From positions 186,001 through 250,000 of the forward strand of contig JARGOX010000006.1 in NCBI GenBank assembly GCA_029233925.1: 64,000 bases of DNA, in the 5' to 3' direction. This document shows positions 18,000-26,472 of the stretch, piece after piece. Position numbers and translations under genes: made by a program. The notes under the pieces were generated by a model. The model did not search any database and was not told where the DNA came from. It saw nothing but the letters and a program-made list of their open reading frames with translations. The stretch's first letter is position 1, and each line of letters begins with the position of its first letter. This stretch comes from Rhizobiaceae bacterium (GTDB taxonomy: Bacteria > Pseudomonadota > Alphaproteobacteria > Rhizobiales > Rhizobiaceae).

Positions 18000-18614
18000 T
18001 CAGATGTCGAAAAATATGGTTTCGGATTCACCCTGCAGGTAAATATCGAAATGATAGGTATCACCCTTGCGGGCAGCCATGAGCGTCGGAACGCGGACCT
18101 GATGCTCAATGCGCATAAGAACCGGATCTTCAGCATTGGCGGCTTCCTCATCGGCAAAATACATCCGTGTATTGAGGCCGAGATTGATACCACGTGCAAC
18201 GATCCACAGGGAGACATGCGGCGCCTGCAACCGGCCATCCAGAAATGGCACCCGACCAGGCTTGACGGTCTCGAACCGGAACACACCAGTGCTCATGTCC
18301 ATGGCCTGACGTCCCCAACCGGTGAAATTGGGATCTGCTGTGCCGCGCATCTCAGACGGGCTGTTGTGGAGACCCTGGCTGTCTGCCTGCCATATTTCAA
18401 TCAGCGCGTCCTTCAGCGGCGTCCCTGTCCCGTCAAGCACCTGGCCCTCGATGACAATCCGCTCTCCTGCGGTCTTCTCATTGACCATGGCGATGCCCAG
18501 ATCTTCATCATAGACACCGGAAATACCGGAAAAATTCGGAACGCAGCCAATATGAACATAAGGCCCGGCGGTCTGCGAGGCGGTTTCCCTCAAATGATTG
18601 AGCTGTTGAGCCAT
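18000..18614 (-). CDS. pcaG: Protocatechuate 3,4-dioxygenase subunit alpha PcaG
   Basis: This 204-residue intradiol dioxygenase subunit has IVIEGQVLDGTGTPLKDALIEIWQADSQG and FRFETVKPGRVPFLDGRLQAPHVSLWIVARGIN. The alpha chain lacks the full set of iron ligands and pairs with PcaH. The two genes are immediately adjacent (PcaH stop, then PcaG start with no gap). Together they cleave protocatechuate to 3-carboxy-cis,cis-muconate. Confidence 0.92.
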   Translation of the reverse strand: MAQQLNHLRETASQTAGPYVHIGCVPNFSGISGVYDEDLGIAMVNEKTAGERIVIEGQVLDGTGTPLKDALIEIWQADSQGLHNSPSEMRGTADPNFTGWGRQAMDMSTGVFRFETVKPGRVPFLDGRLQAPHVSLWIVARGINLGLNTRMYFADEEAANAEDPVLMRIEHQVRVPTLMAARKGDTYHFDIYLQGESETIFFDI

Positions 18615-19355
18615 TTAATTGCCCTCCATACGGTTTTCAAAGAGCGTTGAACGCCGACCACGCAAGACAATGTCGAACTTGAAAGCACGTGCATCCATCG
18701 GAATCGTATTGGCCATGTCGAGTGGCGCAATCAGTTGATCAAGCGCTGCCTGATCGGTGATCGTGCGCGCGATCGGACAAAGCGGTATGAGCGGATCACC
18801 TTCAAAATACATCTGGGTGATCAGCCTTTGGGCAAAACCGTGACCGAAGACGGAAAAATGAATATGCGAGGGGCGCCAGTCGTTGACACCGTTGGGCCAT
18901 GGATAAGGCCCAGGCTTCACGGTTCTGAGTGAATAAGTGCCATCGTCATCGGTGATGGTGCGGCCACAGCCACCAAAATTCGGGTCAAGCGGCGCAATAT
19001 AGCCTTCCTTGGCGTGGCGATAACGTCCGCCGGCATTGGCCTGCCAGAACTCAAGCAGCGCACCTGAAACGCCCCTGCCGCGCTCGTCAAGGACACGGCC
19101 ATGCACGATGATACGTTCACCAAGCGCGCTTTCACCCGGCTTTGCAAAATTGAGAATGAGATCGTTGTCTCTCTCACCCAATATCTCGTGACCGAAGACA
19201 GGGCCAGTGATCTCGCTGATCGTATTATTGAGCGACAGCAGCGCCTTTTGTGGAGACCGAACCACGCTGGTCTTGTAATCGGGCGTGAATGCTTTTGGAT
19301 GCAAGCTACGGTCGCGCGGAAAAAACGCCCCGGTTTCAGGTTTTGCATTACCCAT
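18615..19355 (-). CDS. pcaH: Protocatechuate 3,4-dioxygenase subunit beta PcaH
   Basis: The product of about 246 residues from the ATG at 19355 is the catalytic beta subunit. Iron-ligand regions are visible: [19 protein letters not shown] with tyrosines, and [17 protein letters not shown] with two histidines. It holds the non-haem ferric iron for intradiol cleavage of protocatechuate. The start used overlaps the pcaC stop by 8 bases. The longer frame to 19394 enters pcaC coding sequence. Confidence 0.93.
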   Translation of the reverse strand: MGNAKPETGAFFPRDRSLHPKAFTPDYKTSVVRSPQKALLSLNNTISEITGPVFGHEILGERDNDLILNFAKPGESALGERIIVHGRVLDERGRGVSGALLEFWQANAGGRYRHAKEGYIAPLDPNFGGCGRTITDDDGTYSLRTVKPGPYPWPNGVNDWRPSHIHFSVFGHGFAQRLITQMYFEGDPLIPLCPIARTITDQAALDQLIAPLDMANTIPMDARAFKFDIVLRGRRSTLFENRMEGN

Positions 19356-19767
19356 GTTTGGCCTCCCCAGTTTCCTGTAAATCCATTTCGGCAAAAGTGT
19401 TTTTTACGATGGCGATGGCATGATTGGCCGCCGGAACACCGGCATAGATGGCAACATGCAAAAGCGCTTCGCAAAGATCCTCACGCGTCGCACCCGTATT
19501 GGCGGTTGCACGCACATGCATGGCAACCTCGTCATCATGGCCGAGGGCTGCCAGCAGCGCGATGGTCACGATCGAACGCTCGCGCAAAGTCCATTGTGGC
19601 CTTGACCATACACGTCCCCATGCCGCATCGACAATCAGTTCCTGAAAGGGTGCGTCAAAAGGTGTCTTTCGCGCTTCAGAGCGATCGACATGGGCATCGC
19701 CCAGGACCTTGCGGCGTGTTTTCATACCGGTGTCAAGCCAGTCAGGCGTTTCATGGACCTTGGACAT
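19348..19767 (-). CDS. pcaC: 4-carboxymuconolactone decarboxylase PcaC
   Basis: This 139-residue AhpD-like protein has [28 protein letters not shown] and VHATANTG-type active-site residues ([26 protein letters not shown]). It decarboxylates 4-carboxymuconolactone to 3-oxoadipate enol-lactone. It is the first gene of the pca operon, divergent from pcaQ. The enzymes before and after it (PcaB, PcaD) are not in the window. Confidence 0.92.
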   Translation of the reverse strand: MSKVHETPDWLDTGMKTRRKVLGDAHVDRSEARKTPFDAPFQELIVDAAWGRVWSRPQWTLRERSIVTIALLAALGHDDEVAMHVRATANTGATREDLCEALLHVAIYAGVPAANHAIAIVKNTFAEMDLQETGEAKHG

Positions 19768-19916
19768 CGGTCACTCCATTCTGTTTCAATTGCGGCAAAA
19801 AGCCCTGTCTTCATACCTGTTCTCCGCCGCGAGGCAGACCATCATAAGACGCTCTGGACCGAAAATTGACTTCGAAAGCGCGCCTGATCGAGGCAAAGAA
19901 AACGGACAAATCCTTC

Positions 19917-19938
19917 AAAAACATATTTACATGTTTTT
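19917..19938. promoter_or_regulatory. Putative PcaQ operator in pcaC-pcaQ divergent promoter
   Basis: AAAAACAT at 19917-19924 and ATGTTTTT at 19931-19938 form a perfect 8-bp inverted repeat with a 6-base centre, about 50 bases before the pcaQ ATG. Position and symmetry fit a LysR-type site. It does not match the ATAACC-type PcaQ motif known in rhizobia, so assignment is by location. Confidence 0.5.
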
Positions 19939-19986
19939 TCAGAGATGAATAATGCATAAATCGTCATAAAAAATAGCGAAACCGAT

Positions 19987-20910
19987 ATGAATTTATTGCG
20001 CAGAATAAAACTGCGCCACCTCGAGACCTTTGTCGAAGTGGCACGCCAGAAAAGCGTCAGCCGCGCTGCGGAAAGCTTGCATCTGACACAACCCGCCGTG
20101 ACGAGGACGATACGCGAGCTGGAGGAAATATGTGGCAAGCCGCTGATCGAACGCGAAGGCCGCGGCATTCGCATCTCCAATTATGGCGAGGTTTTTCTGC
20201 GCCACGCCGGCAGCAGCCTGGCTTCAGCGCGCAACGGCATCAACGCGCTTGCCGAGCTTAACCTTGCCGATGGTCCGAATATTCGCCTGGGCGCCTTGCC
20301 GACCGTTTCCACAACCATCATTCCGACCGCCGTCTCCAGATATCTTTCATCGGGCATGCGCAACCGGCTCAAGATCGTCACCGGCGAGAACCGGGCGTTG
20401 CTTGATCAGTTGCGCATGGGAGAACTGGATCTGGTGATGGGCCGGTTGCCAGCACCCGAAAACATGCAGGGACTGATTTTCGAACCGTTGTTTCGCGACA
20501 AGGTCATTTTCGCCGTCGACGCCTATCACCCGCTTGCCGGCAAGAAACGCTTCACCGTCGATGCGCTGAACGATTACCCGGTGCTCGTGCCGACCAAACA
20601 GTCCATCATCCGCCCCTTTGTCGACCGGCTGTTCATCGAGCAGGGCATCACGGAACCCCTGAAGGTGATAGAAACGGTATCGGATTCCTTTGGGCGCGCC
20701 TTTGTGTCGAAACATCAGGCAATCTGGATCATTTCCCGCGGCGTCGTGTCGGCCGAAATTGCCGATGGCTCCTTCGTGACACTGCCGATCGACACGGATT
20801 CCACCATGGGTTCGGTCGGTCTGATCACAAAAGCTCAATCCGCACTGAGCTCTGCCGGCGACTATTTTGCAGACATCCTCAGAAAGGTTGTTGCGCAAGA
20901 CCACCCGTGA
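19987..20910 (+). CDS. pcaQ: LysR-family activator PcaQ of the pca operon
   Basis: This 307-residue LysR regulator has the winged helix at residues 8-67 (LRHLETFVEVARQKSVSRAAESLHLTQPAVTRTIRELEEICG) and a periplasmic-binding-like effector domain. The sequence around the DNA-binding helix and GRLPAPENMQGL is typical of PcaQ. It is divergent from pcaC across 219 bases. PcaQ activates pca genes in response to 3-carboxy-cis,cis-muconate and related intermediates in rhizobia. Confidence 0.9.
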   Translation: MNLLRRIKLRHLETFVEVARQKSVSRAAESLHLTQPAVTRTIRELEEICGKPLIEREGRGIRISNYGEVFLRHAGSSLASARNGINALAELNLADGPNIRLGALPTVSTTIIPTAVSRYLSSGMRNRLKIVTGENRALLDQLRMGELDLVMGRLPAPENMQGLIFEPLFRDKVIFAVDAYHPLAGKKRFTVDALNDYPVLVPTKQSIIRPFVDRLFIEQGITEPLKVIETVSDSFGRAFVSKHQAIWIISRGVVSAEIADGSFVTLPIDTDSTMGSVGLITKAQSALSSAGDYFADILRKVVAQDHP

Positions 20911-20977
20911 CCCGAACAGGCAACAGCAATGGACTTTTTATAATCTCAATTCACAGGCATGCCACAACAGCTCGGAT

Positions 20978-21826
20978 TCATTCGTCTTCATCTGGCACCA
21001 GGATGAAATCGAAGGGGGAGCGCCAGACTGTTTTGCCATTGTTGACCCGCTCAAAGGGCGCAACAAGCGTATCCTTTACGCCGAACACGGCATCTGAAGT
21101 AATGTAGCGATCATCGCCGACAAAAGTGTGCGTGATCAGTTTCTGAAAGGCAGGCGCCGTCACCAGATAATGCATATGCGCGGGACGATAGGGATGGCGC
21201 CCCAGTGCCGCCAGCATTTTGCCCACCGGTCCGTCATTGGGAATCGGGTAGGACACTGGCTTGATACCGAGAAAGTTGTATTTGCCGTCCGCCTCCGTAA
21301 CAAAAATGCCCCGATTGTTCCATTTGGGCTGCACCTGAGGCTGCTGCACGTCGTAATAGCCATCTGCATTATCAGACCAGACATCGATCCGCGCACCCGC
21401 GACTGGATTGCCTTGCAGATCGCAGACCCTGCCAACATACTCACAGCTCTCACCTTTTCCATCGATCGATATGGTGTCGCCCATCTTGCGAATGGGGGCA
21501 CCCTCAACATGGAAGGGACCCAACACGGTGTTTTCTGTGGCGCCGACAGGCCGACGGTTGTTCATGGCGTCCACCAGCATGGAGAGCCCCAGAACGTCAC
21601 TGAGCAAGATAACCTCCTGCCGCTCGACACTGGAAATCTGACCGGTCTTCGTCAGGAAATCGATGGCGAAATCCCACTCGTCCTGTGTCAGATTCACGTC
21701 TTTTGCAAAAGCACGCAGATGCGCGACAAGCGAAGTCATCAGCGCTTTCAAGCGCGGATTGACTTCATCGCCCATGCGCTCATTTACGGTTTCCACCGAG
21801 CTTTCCTCGTTAAAAAAGCGAGTCAT
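20978..21826 (-). CDS. Hydroxyquinol 1,2-dioxygenase
   Basis: This 282-residue intradiol dioxygenase has an N-terminal helical dimerisation region and the iron site GKYNFLGIKPVSYPIPNDGPVGKML with tyrosine, followed by HPYRPAHMHYLV with two histidines. The adjacent maleylacetate reductase indicates that it cleaves hydroxyquinol (1,2,4-trihydroxybenzene) to maleylacetate rather than catechol to muconate. The gene order monooxygenase-reductase-dioxygenase, all minus strand with short gaps, supports one pathway operon. Catechol 1,2-dioxygenase is the alternative reading from the domain alone. Confidence 0.87.
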   Translation of the reverse strand: MTRFFNEESSVETVNERMGDEVNPRLKALMTSLVAHLRAFAKDVNLTQDEWDFAIDFLTKTGQISSVERQEVILLSDVLGLSMLVDAMNNRRPVGATENTVLGPFHVEGAPIRKMGDTISIDGKGESCEYVGRVCDLQGNPVAGARIDVWSDNADGYYDVQQPQVQPKWNNRGIFVTEADGKYNFLGIKPVSYPIPNDGPVGKMLAALGRHPYRPAHMHYLVTAPAFQKLITHTFVGDDRYITSDAVFGVKDTLVAPFERVNNGKTVWRSPFDFILVPDEDE

Positions 21827-21862
21827 TATCTATCCTCCCAATGGACCTTGTTTCATCGATGG

Positions 21863-22933
21863 TTAGGCAGGCGGCGCACCTTCCCAGGCCCGGGTCAACA
21901 AAGCATAGACTTCATCGCGCTCAACCGGACGGGGGTTCCAATAGACATTCTTGACGGCCAGATCAGCCACAAGATCCAACTGGCTCTTGGTCACACCCAG
22001 ATCCTTCAAGGCCGCAGGGGCACCAAGCTTCATTGCAAAGTCGTAAAACCCCGCCCCCGCAGTTTTGCTGCCCAAGAGAGCGGCCACTGGCGCCAGGCAC
22101 GCTTTGGCTGCAGATTCATTATAGGCAATCGCGTGCGGCAGGATGATCGCATGGGTATCGGCATGCGGCAGGTTGAGGCTGCCGCCCAGAACGTGGCAAA
22201 GCTTGTGATGCAGCGACATCCCCACCTGCCCCAGAACCGTGCCGCACAGCCAGGAGCCAAACAGCGTATCTTCGCGCGCGTCCAGATCAGAAGGATTGTC
22301 GACAACCAAAGGCAAGCCGTCCACAAAGGCTCCTATCCCCTGAAGCGCAAGTGTATCGGAGAGCCGGTTGCGATCACGGGCATATAAACCCTCGACGGCG
22401 TGTGCAATTGCGTTCAATCCGCTGGTGACCGTCATGGCGGCAGGCAGGCCCACGACCAATTCCGCATCATAGACAATGACTTCAGGCTGAACGCGTTCTG
22501 ACATGAGTGTTGTCTTCACACCCTTCTCGGTCTGGCCCAGAATCGACGTCGCCTCGGAGCCCGCATAGGTGGTGGGCACCACAATCTGAGGCAGATCCGT
22601 GTGATAGGCGATGGCCTTGCCCAAACCAGTGGTGGAGCCACCGCCAATGGAGATCAGGCAGTCCGCCTCCAGCTTCTGCGCAACCTCCATGGCCTCCTGC
22701 GTTACCTCAACCGGCGTATGCATGGTCGCATTGGAAAACAGGCCGACACATTTTGACCCAAGCGCAGACACGATTTGCTCGCCCTGCCCTGCCTGATGCC
22801 GCGTGGTCAAAACCAAAGCCCGCATGCAACCCAGTTTTTCCATATCCTCAGCAAGCTCGAGGCGCCCACCGCGCGCAAAGCGCACACGCACAGGCAGTTC
22901 TTCTGCGATAAAACCAGCGTAAAACGCACCCAT
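21863..22933 (-). CDS. Maleylacetate reductase
   Basis: This 356-residue protein of the iron-containing alcohol dehydrogenase superfamily has the nucleotide loop SIGGGSTTGLGKAIAYHT and VVPTTYAGSEATSILGQTE. Further on are metal-site histidines in MSLHHKLCHVLGGSLNLPHADTHAIILPH. It reduces maleylacetate to 3-oxoadipate, which then enters PcaIJ/PcaF encoded 4 kb away. It lies 36 bases before the dioxygenase gene and 3 bases after the monooxygenase gene. Confidence 0.9.
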   Translation of the reverse strand: MGAFYAGFIAEELPVRVRFARGGRLELAEDMEKLGCMRALVLTTRHQAGQGEQIVSALGSKCVGLFSNATMHTPVEVTQEAMEVAQKLEADCLISIGGGSTTGLGKAIAYHTDLPQIVVPTTYAGSEATSILGQTEKGVKTTLMSERVQPEVIVYDAELVVGLPAAMTVTSGLNAIAHAVEGLYARDRNRLSDTLALQGIGAFVDGLPLVVDNPSDLDAREDTLFGSWLCGTVLGQVGMSLHHKLCHVLGGSLNLPHADTHAIILPHAIAYNESAAKACLAPVAALLGSKTAGAGFYDFAMKLGAPAALKDLGVTKSQLDLVADLAVKNVYWNPRPVERDEVYALLTRAWEGAPPA

Positions 22934-22936
22934 CTA

Positions 22937-24145
22937 TCATTTCCCCTTGCGTTGAAACCCGGCAACATTGCGATAGGAGGCCGCAACCTCATCCAACTCT
23001 TCCCGGGTGATCAAATCTTCAATTCTGTCGTGCGGTCCCGTGACCCTTGCAGCGGCAATATCCAACACGCGCTCTGGACCAGACTGTCGGTTTGACAGGA
23101 CGATATTTGTCGTTACCGGCAGTCTCATTTCCTCATAATCCTGCAGGCCTTGCGGTCCTGGATTGGCCGCCAGCCTATCGGCAAGGCAACGCCCGTCAAG
23201 AATGGCCTGTGAGGCGCCATTGGCGCCAATCGGGTACATCGGATGCGCTGCATCGCCCAACAGGGTTACTCGCCCCGAGGTCCAGATGGAAAGAGGATCA
23301 CGGTCCACCATGGGGAATTCCGTCACATGTTCTGTTTTCTCCAGGATGTCTACAACATCCATGTCATTCATCTGGAAGTCCTTGAACGATTGAATGAAAT
23401 CGCGGCTGCCCTCCCGCGTCCAGTCGGCATCATAAATATGGCGCGGCTGCGAGTTGCGCACCTCAGCCACCCAATTGGTCAGGGCACGACCCTGTTTGCG
23501 GGCTTTTTCGCTGATCGGGTAGGTCACAAATTTCACATCGTGATTGCCCGCAATCACCATGGTCCTGCCGTCTCCGATCGGATCCATCTCCAGAGCCCCA
23601 CGAAACATCATTGTGCCTTCGTAGTTTATTGGACCTTCATGCGGGTGCAATTGCCGGCGGACATTCGAATGCAATCCGTCTGCGCCGATCAATAGATCGC
23701 ACACATAGGTGCCGCCATCATCAAATTGCACGGTTACACCGCTGCTGGTCTGCGAAAAACCTGCAACCGACTTTCCCGCTTCGACCGTTTGCGCCCCAAG
23801 CCGTTCCCGAGCGGCATCAAGCAATATCATCTGAAGATCGCCACGATGGATTGAATATTGCGGCGCCGAAAAACCCGCTGCCACATTGCGCGGGTCGGAC
23901 TGGATGAGATGCCCGTACTTTGTACGGTATTCAATACAGCGGGTGCGAACCGCCACCGCTTGCAATACCTCTGCCAAGCCAAGCCTGTGCAGCACCTCGG
24001 ACGCGTGTGGCATCAGGTTGATGCCGACACCCAGCGGCCGAATTGTGCCTACGGCTTCAAAGACCTTTACCTGGAATCCCATCTCGTGCAGGCAGAGCGC
24101 TGTGGTCAGCCCCCCTATACCAGCCCCGGCAATCGCAATATTCAT
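22937..24145 (-). CDS. FAD-dependent aromatic monooxygenase feeding the hydroxyquinol branch
   Basis: The roughly 402-residue product from the ATG at 24145 is a group A flavin monooxygenase. It begins MNIAIAGAGIGGLTTALCL (Rossmann GxGxxG), carries the DG motif in LLIGADGLHSNVRRQL, and has the GD motif in VTLLGDAAHPMYPIGANGASQAILDG. It should hydroxylate an aromatic substrate to hydroxyquinol, possibly with decarboxylation, since the next two genes use hydroxyquinol and maleylacetate. The actual substrate is unknown. Candidates are resorcinol-type or dihydroxybenzoate compounds. A divergent AraC-type regulator shares its promoter region. Confidence 0.8.
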   Translation of the reverse strand: MNIAIAGAGIGGLTTALCLHEMGFQVKVFEAVGTIRPLGVGINLMPHASEVLHRLGLAEVLQAVAVRTRCIEYRTKYGHLIQSDPRNVAAGFSAPQYSIHRGDLQMILLDAARERLGAQTVEAGKSVAGFSQTSSGVTVQFDDGGTYVCDLLIGADGLHSNVRRQLHPHEGPINYEGTMMFRGALEMDPIGDGRTMVIAGNHDVKFVTYPISEKARKQGRALTNWVAEVRNSQPRHIYDADWTREGSRDFIQSFKDFQMNDMDVVDILEKTEHVTEFPMVDRDPLSIWTSGRVTLLGDAAHPMYPIGANGASQAILDGRCLADRLAANPGPQGLQDYEEMRLPVTTNIVLSNRQSGPERVLDIAAARVTGPHDRIEDLITREELDEVAASYRNVAGFQRKGK

Positions 24146-24215
24146 CCTGATTGTCTCCGCATCATTTTCACAATATCGACAGGAAGAAACCCTGGCCAAC
24201 TTACCCAACCCGTTA

Positions 24216-24240
24216 TTTTTCCATAATTTCTGTGGAAATT
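24216..24240. promoter_or_regulatory. Putative operator between monooxygenase and AraC-type regulator
   Basis: TTTCCA at 24218-24223 and TGGAAA at 24233-24238 form an inverted repeat with a 9-base spacer, extended outward by A/T pairs. It sits in the 191-base divergent promoter region, about 73 bases before the monooxygenase ATG. A role as regulator site is inferred from position. Confidence 0.4.
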
Positions 24241-24336
24241 GCGATCAAATCAATACACATAGCTGACTATTTCTAGCACTTTTTCAACATTGGACGATAC
24301 GCCATACCTGGGACAAAGCCGGATAGAGAACGCTTC

Positions 24337-25185
24337 GTGCTTGGAGATGCATCCGAGCACATGGGCTTTCTCAATTGCGAAAGAATTGCTGAACGGCGCC
24401 ATATTCACGGCTGGAAGGTTGACGTTCATTATCACGAGGGATTATCGCAGCTTTTTGTCTTCGACAAAGGCCACGTGCAAGGGCGGATCGATGGTCGAGA
24501 TGTACCAATTCACGGCCCCGCCCTGATCTGGTTACCCGCCTTGAGCACGCATGGATTTGAATATCAGGAAGGCATGCAAGGCTGGGTCATGACAGTACCG
24601 ACCTCGGACGTTGCACGCCTGATGCAGAACATGATCTGGATGGAACACTGGATCAATCATCCGCAGTTGATTGAAGGCAAAGCGCATCAGAATATTCTGA
24701 CGGAAGCAAAAATGCTGAGCGAGAAAATCGAACTGGAACACCGGCAATCCCACGAAGAGCGAAACATCGTTCTGGAATCGCTTTTTCGTTTGCTGCTTGT
24801 CTGCCTCTATCGGGGCCTCAGGCGTCATAGCGGATTGGAGACCGTCCTGAATGACCGACGGGTGCAGCTTATGCGCCAGTTTCAGAACCTGATCGATCAA
24901 CATTTCAATGAGATCCGCTCAGTGGCGGCCTATGCCCACCTGATGTCGGTCACACCCACGCACCTGTCGCGTTCGATCAAGACAGTATCGGGGAAGACTG
25001 CAGGCGAAATCATCCATGCGCGCATTGTTTTGGAAGCAAAGAGGCAATTGATGTTTTCTGACATGCCGATAGCGGAAATTGCCTACGCACAAAAATTCGC
25101 CTCTCCATCCTATTTCAGTCGTTTTTTCTCCGGCCAGACCGGCGAAAGCCCACGGGCGTTCCGTGAGAGGAGGCGAAGCGTCTAA
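24337..25185 (+). CDS. AraC-family regulator of the hydroxyquinol operon (PobR-like)
   Basis: This protein of about 282 residues has an N-terminal cupin-like sensing domain (HGWKVDVHYHEGLSQLFVF) and a C-terminal AraC double helix-turn-helix (RSVAAYAHLMSVTPTHLSRSIKTVSGKTAGEIIHARI, then PIAEIAYAQKFASPSYFSRFFSGQTGESPRAFR). The layout is like PobR of 4-hydroxybenzoate metabolism. The start used is GTG at 24337. An in-frame ATG lies at 24361, and the frame is open back to 24277. It is divergent from the monooxygenase gene and probably activates that operon when its aromatic inducer is present. Confidence 0.83.
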   Translation: MLGDASEHMGFLNCERIAERRHIHGWKVDVHYHEGLSQLFVFDKGHVQGRIDGRDVPIHGPALIWLPALSTHGFEYQEGMQGWVMTVPTSDVARLMQNMIWMEHWINHPQLIEGKAHQNILTEAKMLSEKIELEHRQSHEERNIVLESLFRLLLVCLYRGLRRHSGLETVLNDRRVQLMRQFQNLIDQHFNEIRSVAAYAHLMSVTPTHLSRSIKTVSGKTAGEIIHARIVLEAKRQLMFSDMPIAEIAYAQKFASPSYFSRFFSGQTGESPRAFRERRRSV

Positions 25186-25510
25186 TACCAAAGATCAGGA
25201 ACAGATTGCTTCAATAAAACGACACGTACTCTTGCTGCCAAATCGCTGTCAGGCGAGCCGCATTCATTCATGCGATGTCGGCTTTCGCCTGACAGCTGTA
25301 TCCGGCGCCCTTTGGCGGGCACCTGGTTGGGGTCCCCTCTGGACCTGCCTTACTAAAAGCAAAACCCGTGCCAATTCCAACATGCGTATCTTCTTGTATG
25401 TTTTTCAATAGCTTGTCAGATTGCAAACATCGTTCCTGCACATAACACATCTGCAATCATTGGTGGATTTATGCGCAAACGACCATAATATGTGCACCGC
25501 ACAAAAGGCA
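25186..25510. other. Convergent intergenic region with a long hairpin
   Basis: These 325 bases lie between the convergent araC-type and lysR-type genes. I see no gene. The notable content is a long structured inverted repeat at 25245-25296 (listed separately) and a GC-rich patch at 25305-25350. Confidence 0.5.
25245..25296. repeat. Long stem-loop, possible bidirectional terminator
   Basis: GCTGTCAGGCG at 25245-25255 pairs perfectly with CGCCTGACAGC at 25286-25296. Inside, AGCCG pairs with CGGCT and GCAT with ATGC, giving an extended stem. No T-run follows on either side, so it is not a classical rho-independent terminator. Confidence 0.55.
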
Positions 25511-26416
25511 TCAGGGGACCCGGGAAGTGTCGCGGTCTTTGGCAACGACAGTTTCCATCCAGCGGCGAAAACGCAGCAAGGGCGGGTGGCTGCTTCGCCG
25601 TTTGGGCCAGATGAGCGCATAGCTGCCGATGCTCCTGTTGGCCTTGTCCCAGGCAGCGACCAGTTTGCCGCTGCGCAATTCTTCCTCTATCAGAAATTCC
25701 GGCAGCAGGGCCAGGCCAAGACCATGGGCCGCCGCCTGCGCCAGGGTGGCGAACTGATCGAAGGTCGTGCCCGCAACGACCTCCGTCTCCATACCGTTCA
25801 TGGCAAACCAGCGTGTCCAGGCTTCCGGTCGTGTTGCAATATGCAAGAGTGGCGCCCGGGCAATATCTTCGACGGACCGGATGTCCAGTTCGGGCAGCAA
25901 TGTCGGCGAGCAGGCGGGGACAACGGTTTCCTCCGCAATGAACAGATGCTCCGTCCCCGGCCATTCCTGCGAGCCAAAATGGATGGCCGCGTCCAGCAGA
26001 TCGACATCGAAATCAAAGGGCCGCAGCCGTGTACTGAGATTAACGGTAATACCAGGGTTATGCTGCAGGAAATCCGGCAATTTCGGGGCCAGCCAGCGTG
26101 TGCCGAATGTTGGCAGTATACCCAGATTGAGAACACCGCCATCAGGGTTTATCTGCAAGGCGGTGGAGGCCTTGCGAATGATCGACAGGGCTTGCGATAT
26201 TTCATCCAGATAGGCTGCCCCGGCCGGTGAGAGCGATACACGCTGGCGTTCGCGCAGGAACAAGGCTGTGCCGAGCTGTTCTTCCAGCGCTTTTATCTGC
26301 CGGCTGACGGCCCCCTGGGTCATGTTCAGGTCAAGCGCCGCGAGCGTGAAGCTGCCGCGTCGGGCGGCAGCTTCAAAGGTCTCCAGAAAACTGGTCTGCG
26401 GTAGCCTGCGTGACAC
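25511..26416 (-). CDS. LysR-family transcriptional regulator (GcvA-type), likely regulator of gcdH
   Basis: This 301-residue LysR protein has the helix-turn-helix at residues 9-67 (FLETFEAAARRGSFTLAALDLNMTQGAVSRQIKALEEQLG) and the GcvA-like start of the effector domain (GGVLNLGILPTFGTRWLAPKLPDFL). It is encoded 56 bases downstream of glutaryl-CoA dehydrogenase on the same strand. LysR genes next to gcdH often control it (GcdR), and that role is inferred here. The effector is unknown but glutarate-type compounds are likely. Confidence 0.83.
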   Translation of the reverse strand: MSRRLPQTSFLETFEAAARRGSFTLAALDLNMTQGAVSRQIKALEEQLGTALFLRERQRVSLSPAGAAYLDEISQALSIIRKASTALQINPDGGVLNLGILPTFGTRWLAPKLPDFLQHNPGITVNLSTRLRPFDFDVDLLDAAIHFGSQEWPGTEHLFIAEETVVPACSPTLLPELDIRSVEDIARAPLLHIATRPEAWTRWFAMNGMETEVVAGTTFDQFATLAQAAAHGLGLALLPEFLIEEELRSGKLVAAWDKANRSIGSYALIWPKRRSSHPPLLRFRRWMETVVAKDRDTSRVP

Positions 26417-26472
26417 GTTCCCTACCCTGTTGGATTATGCTGAGACAACCCAGACCCTGGATTTCACTTGCC

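Noticed and set aside
19768-19986. Classical rhizobial PcaQ motif (ATAACC-type)
   Set aside because: Not found. Only an A/T inverted repeat is present, which is listed with lower confidence.
25268-25456. A 62-codon minus-strand frame in the araC-lysR gap
   Set aside because: It runs across the long hairpin region and its translation has no protein-like pattern.
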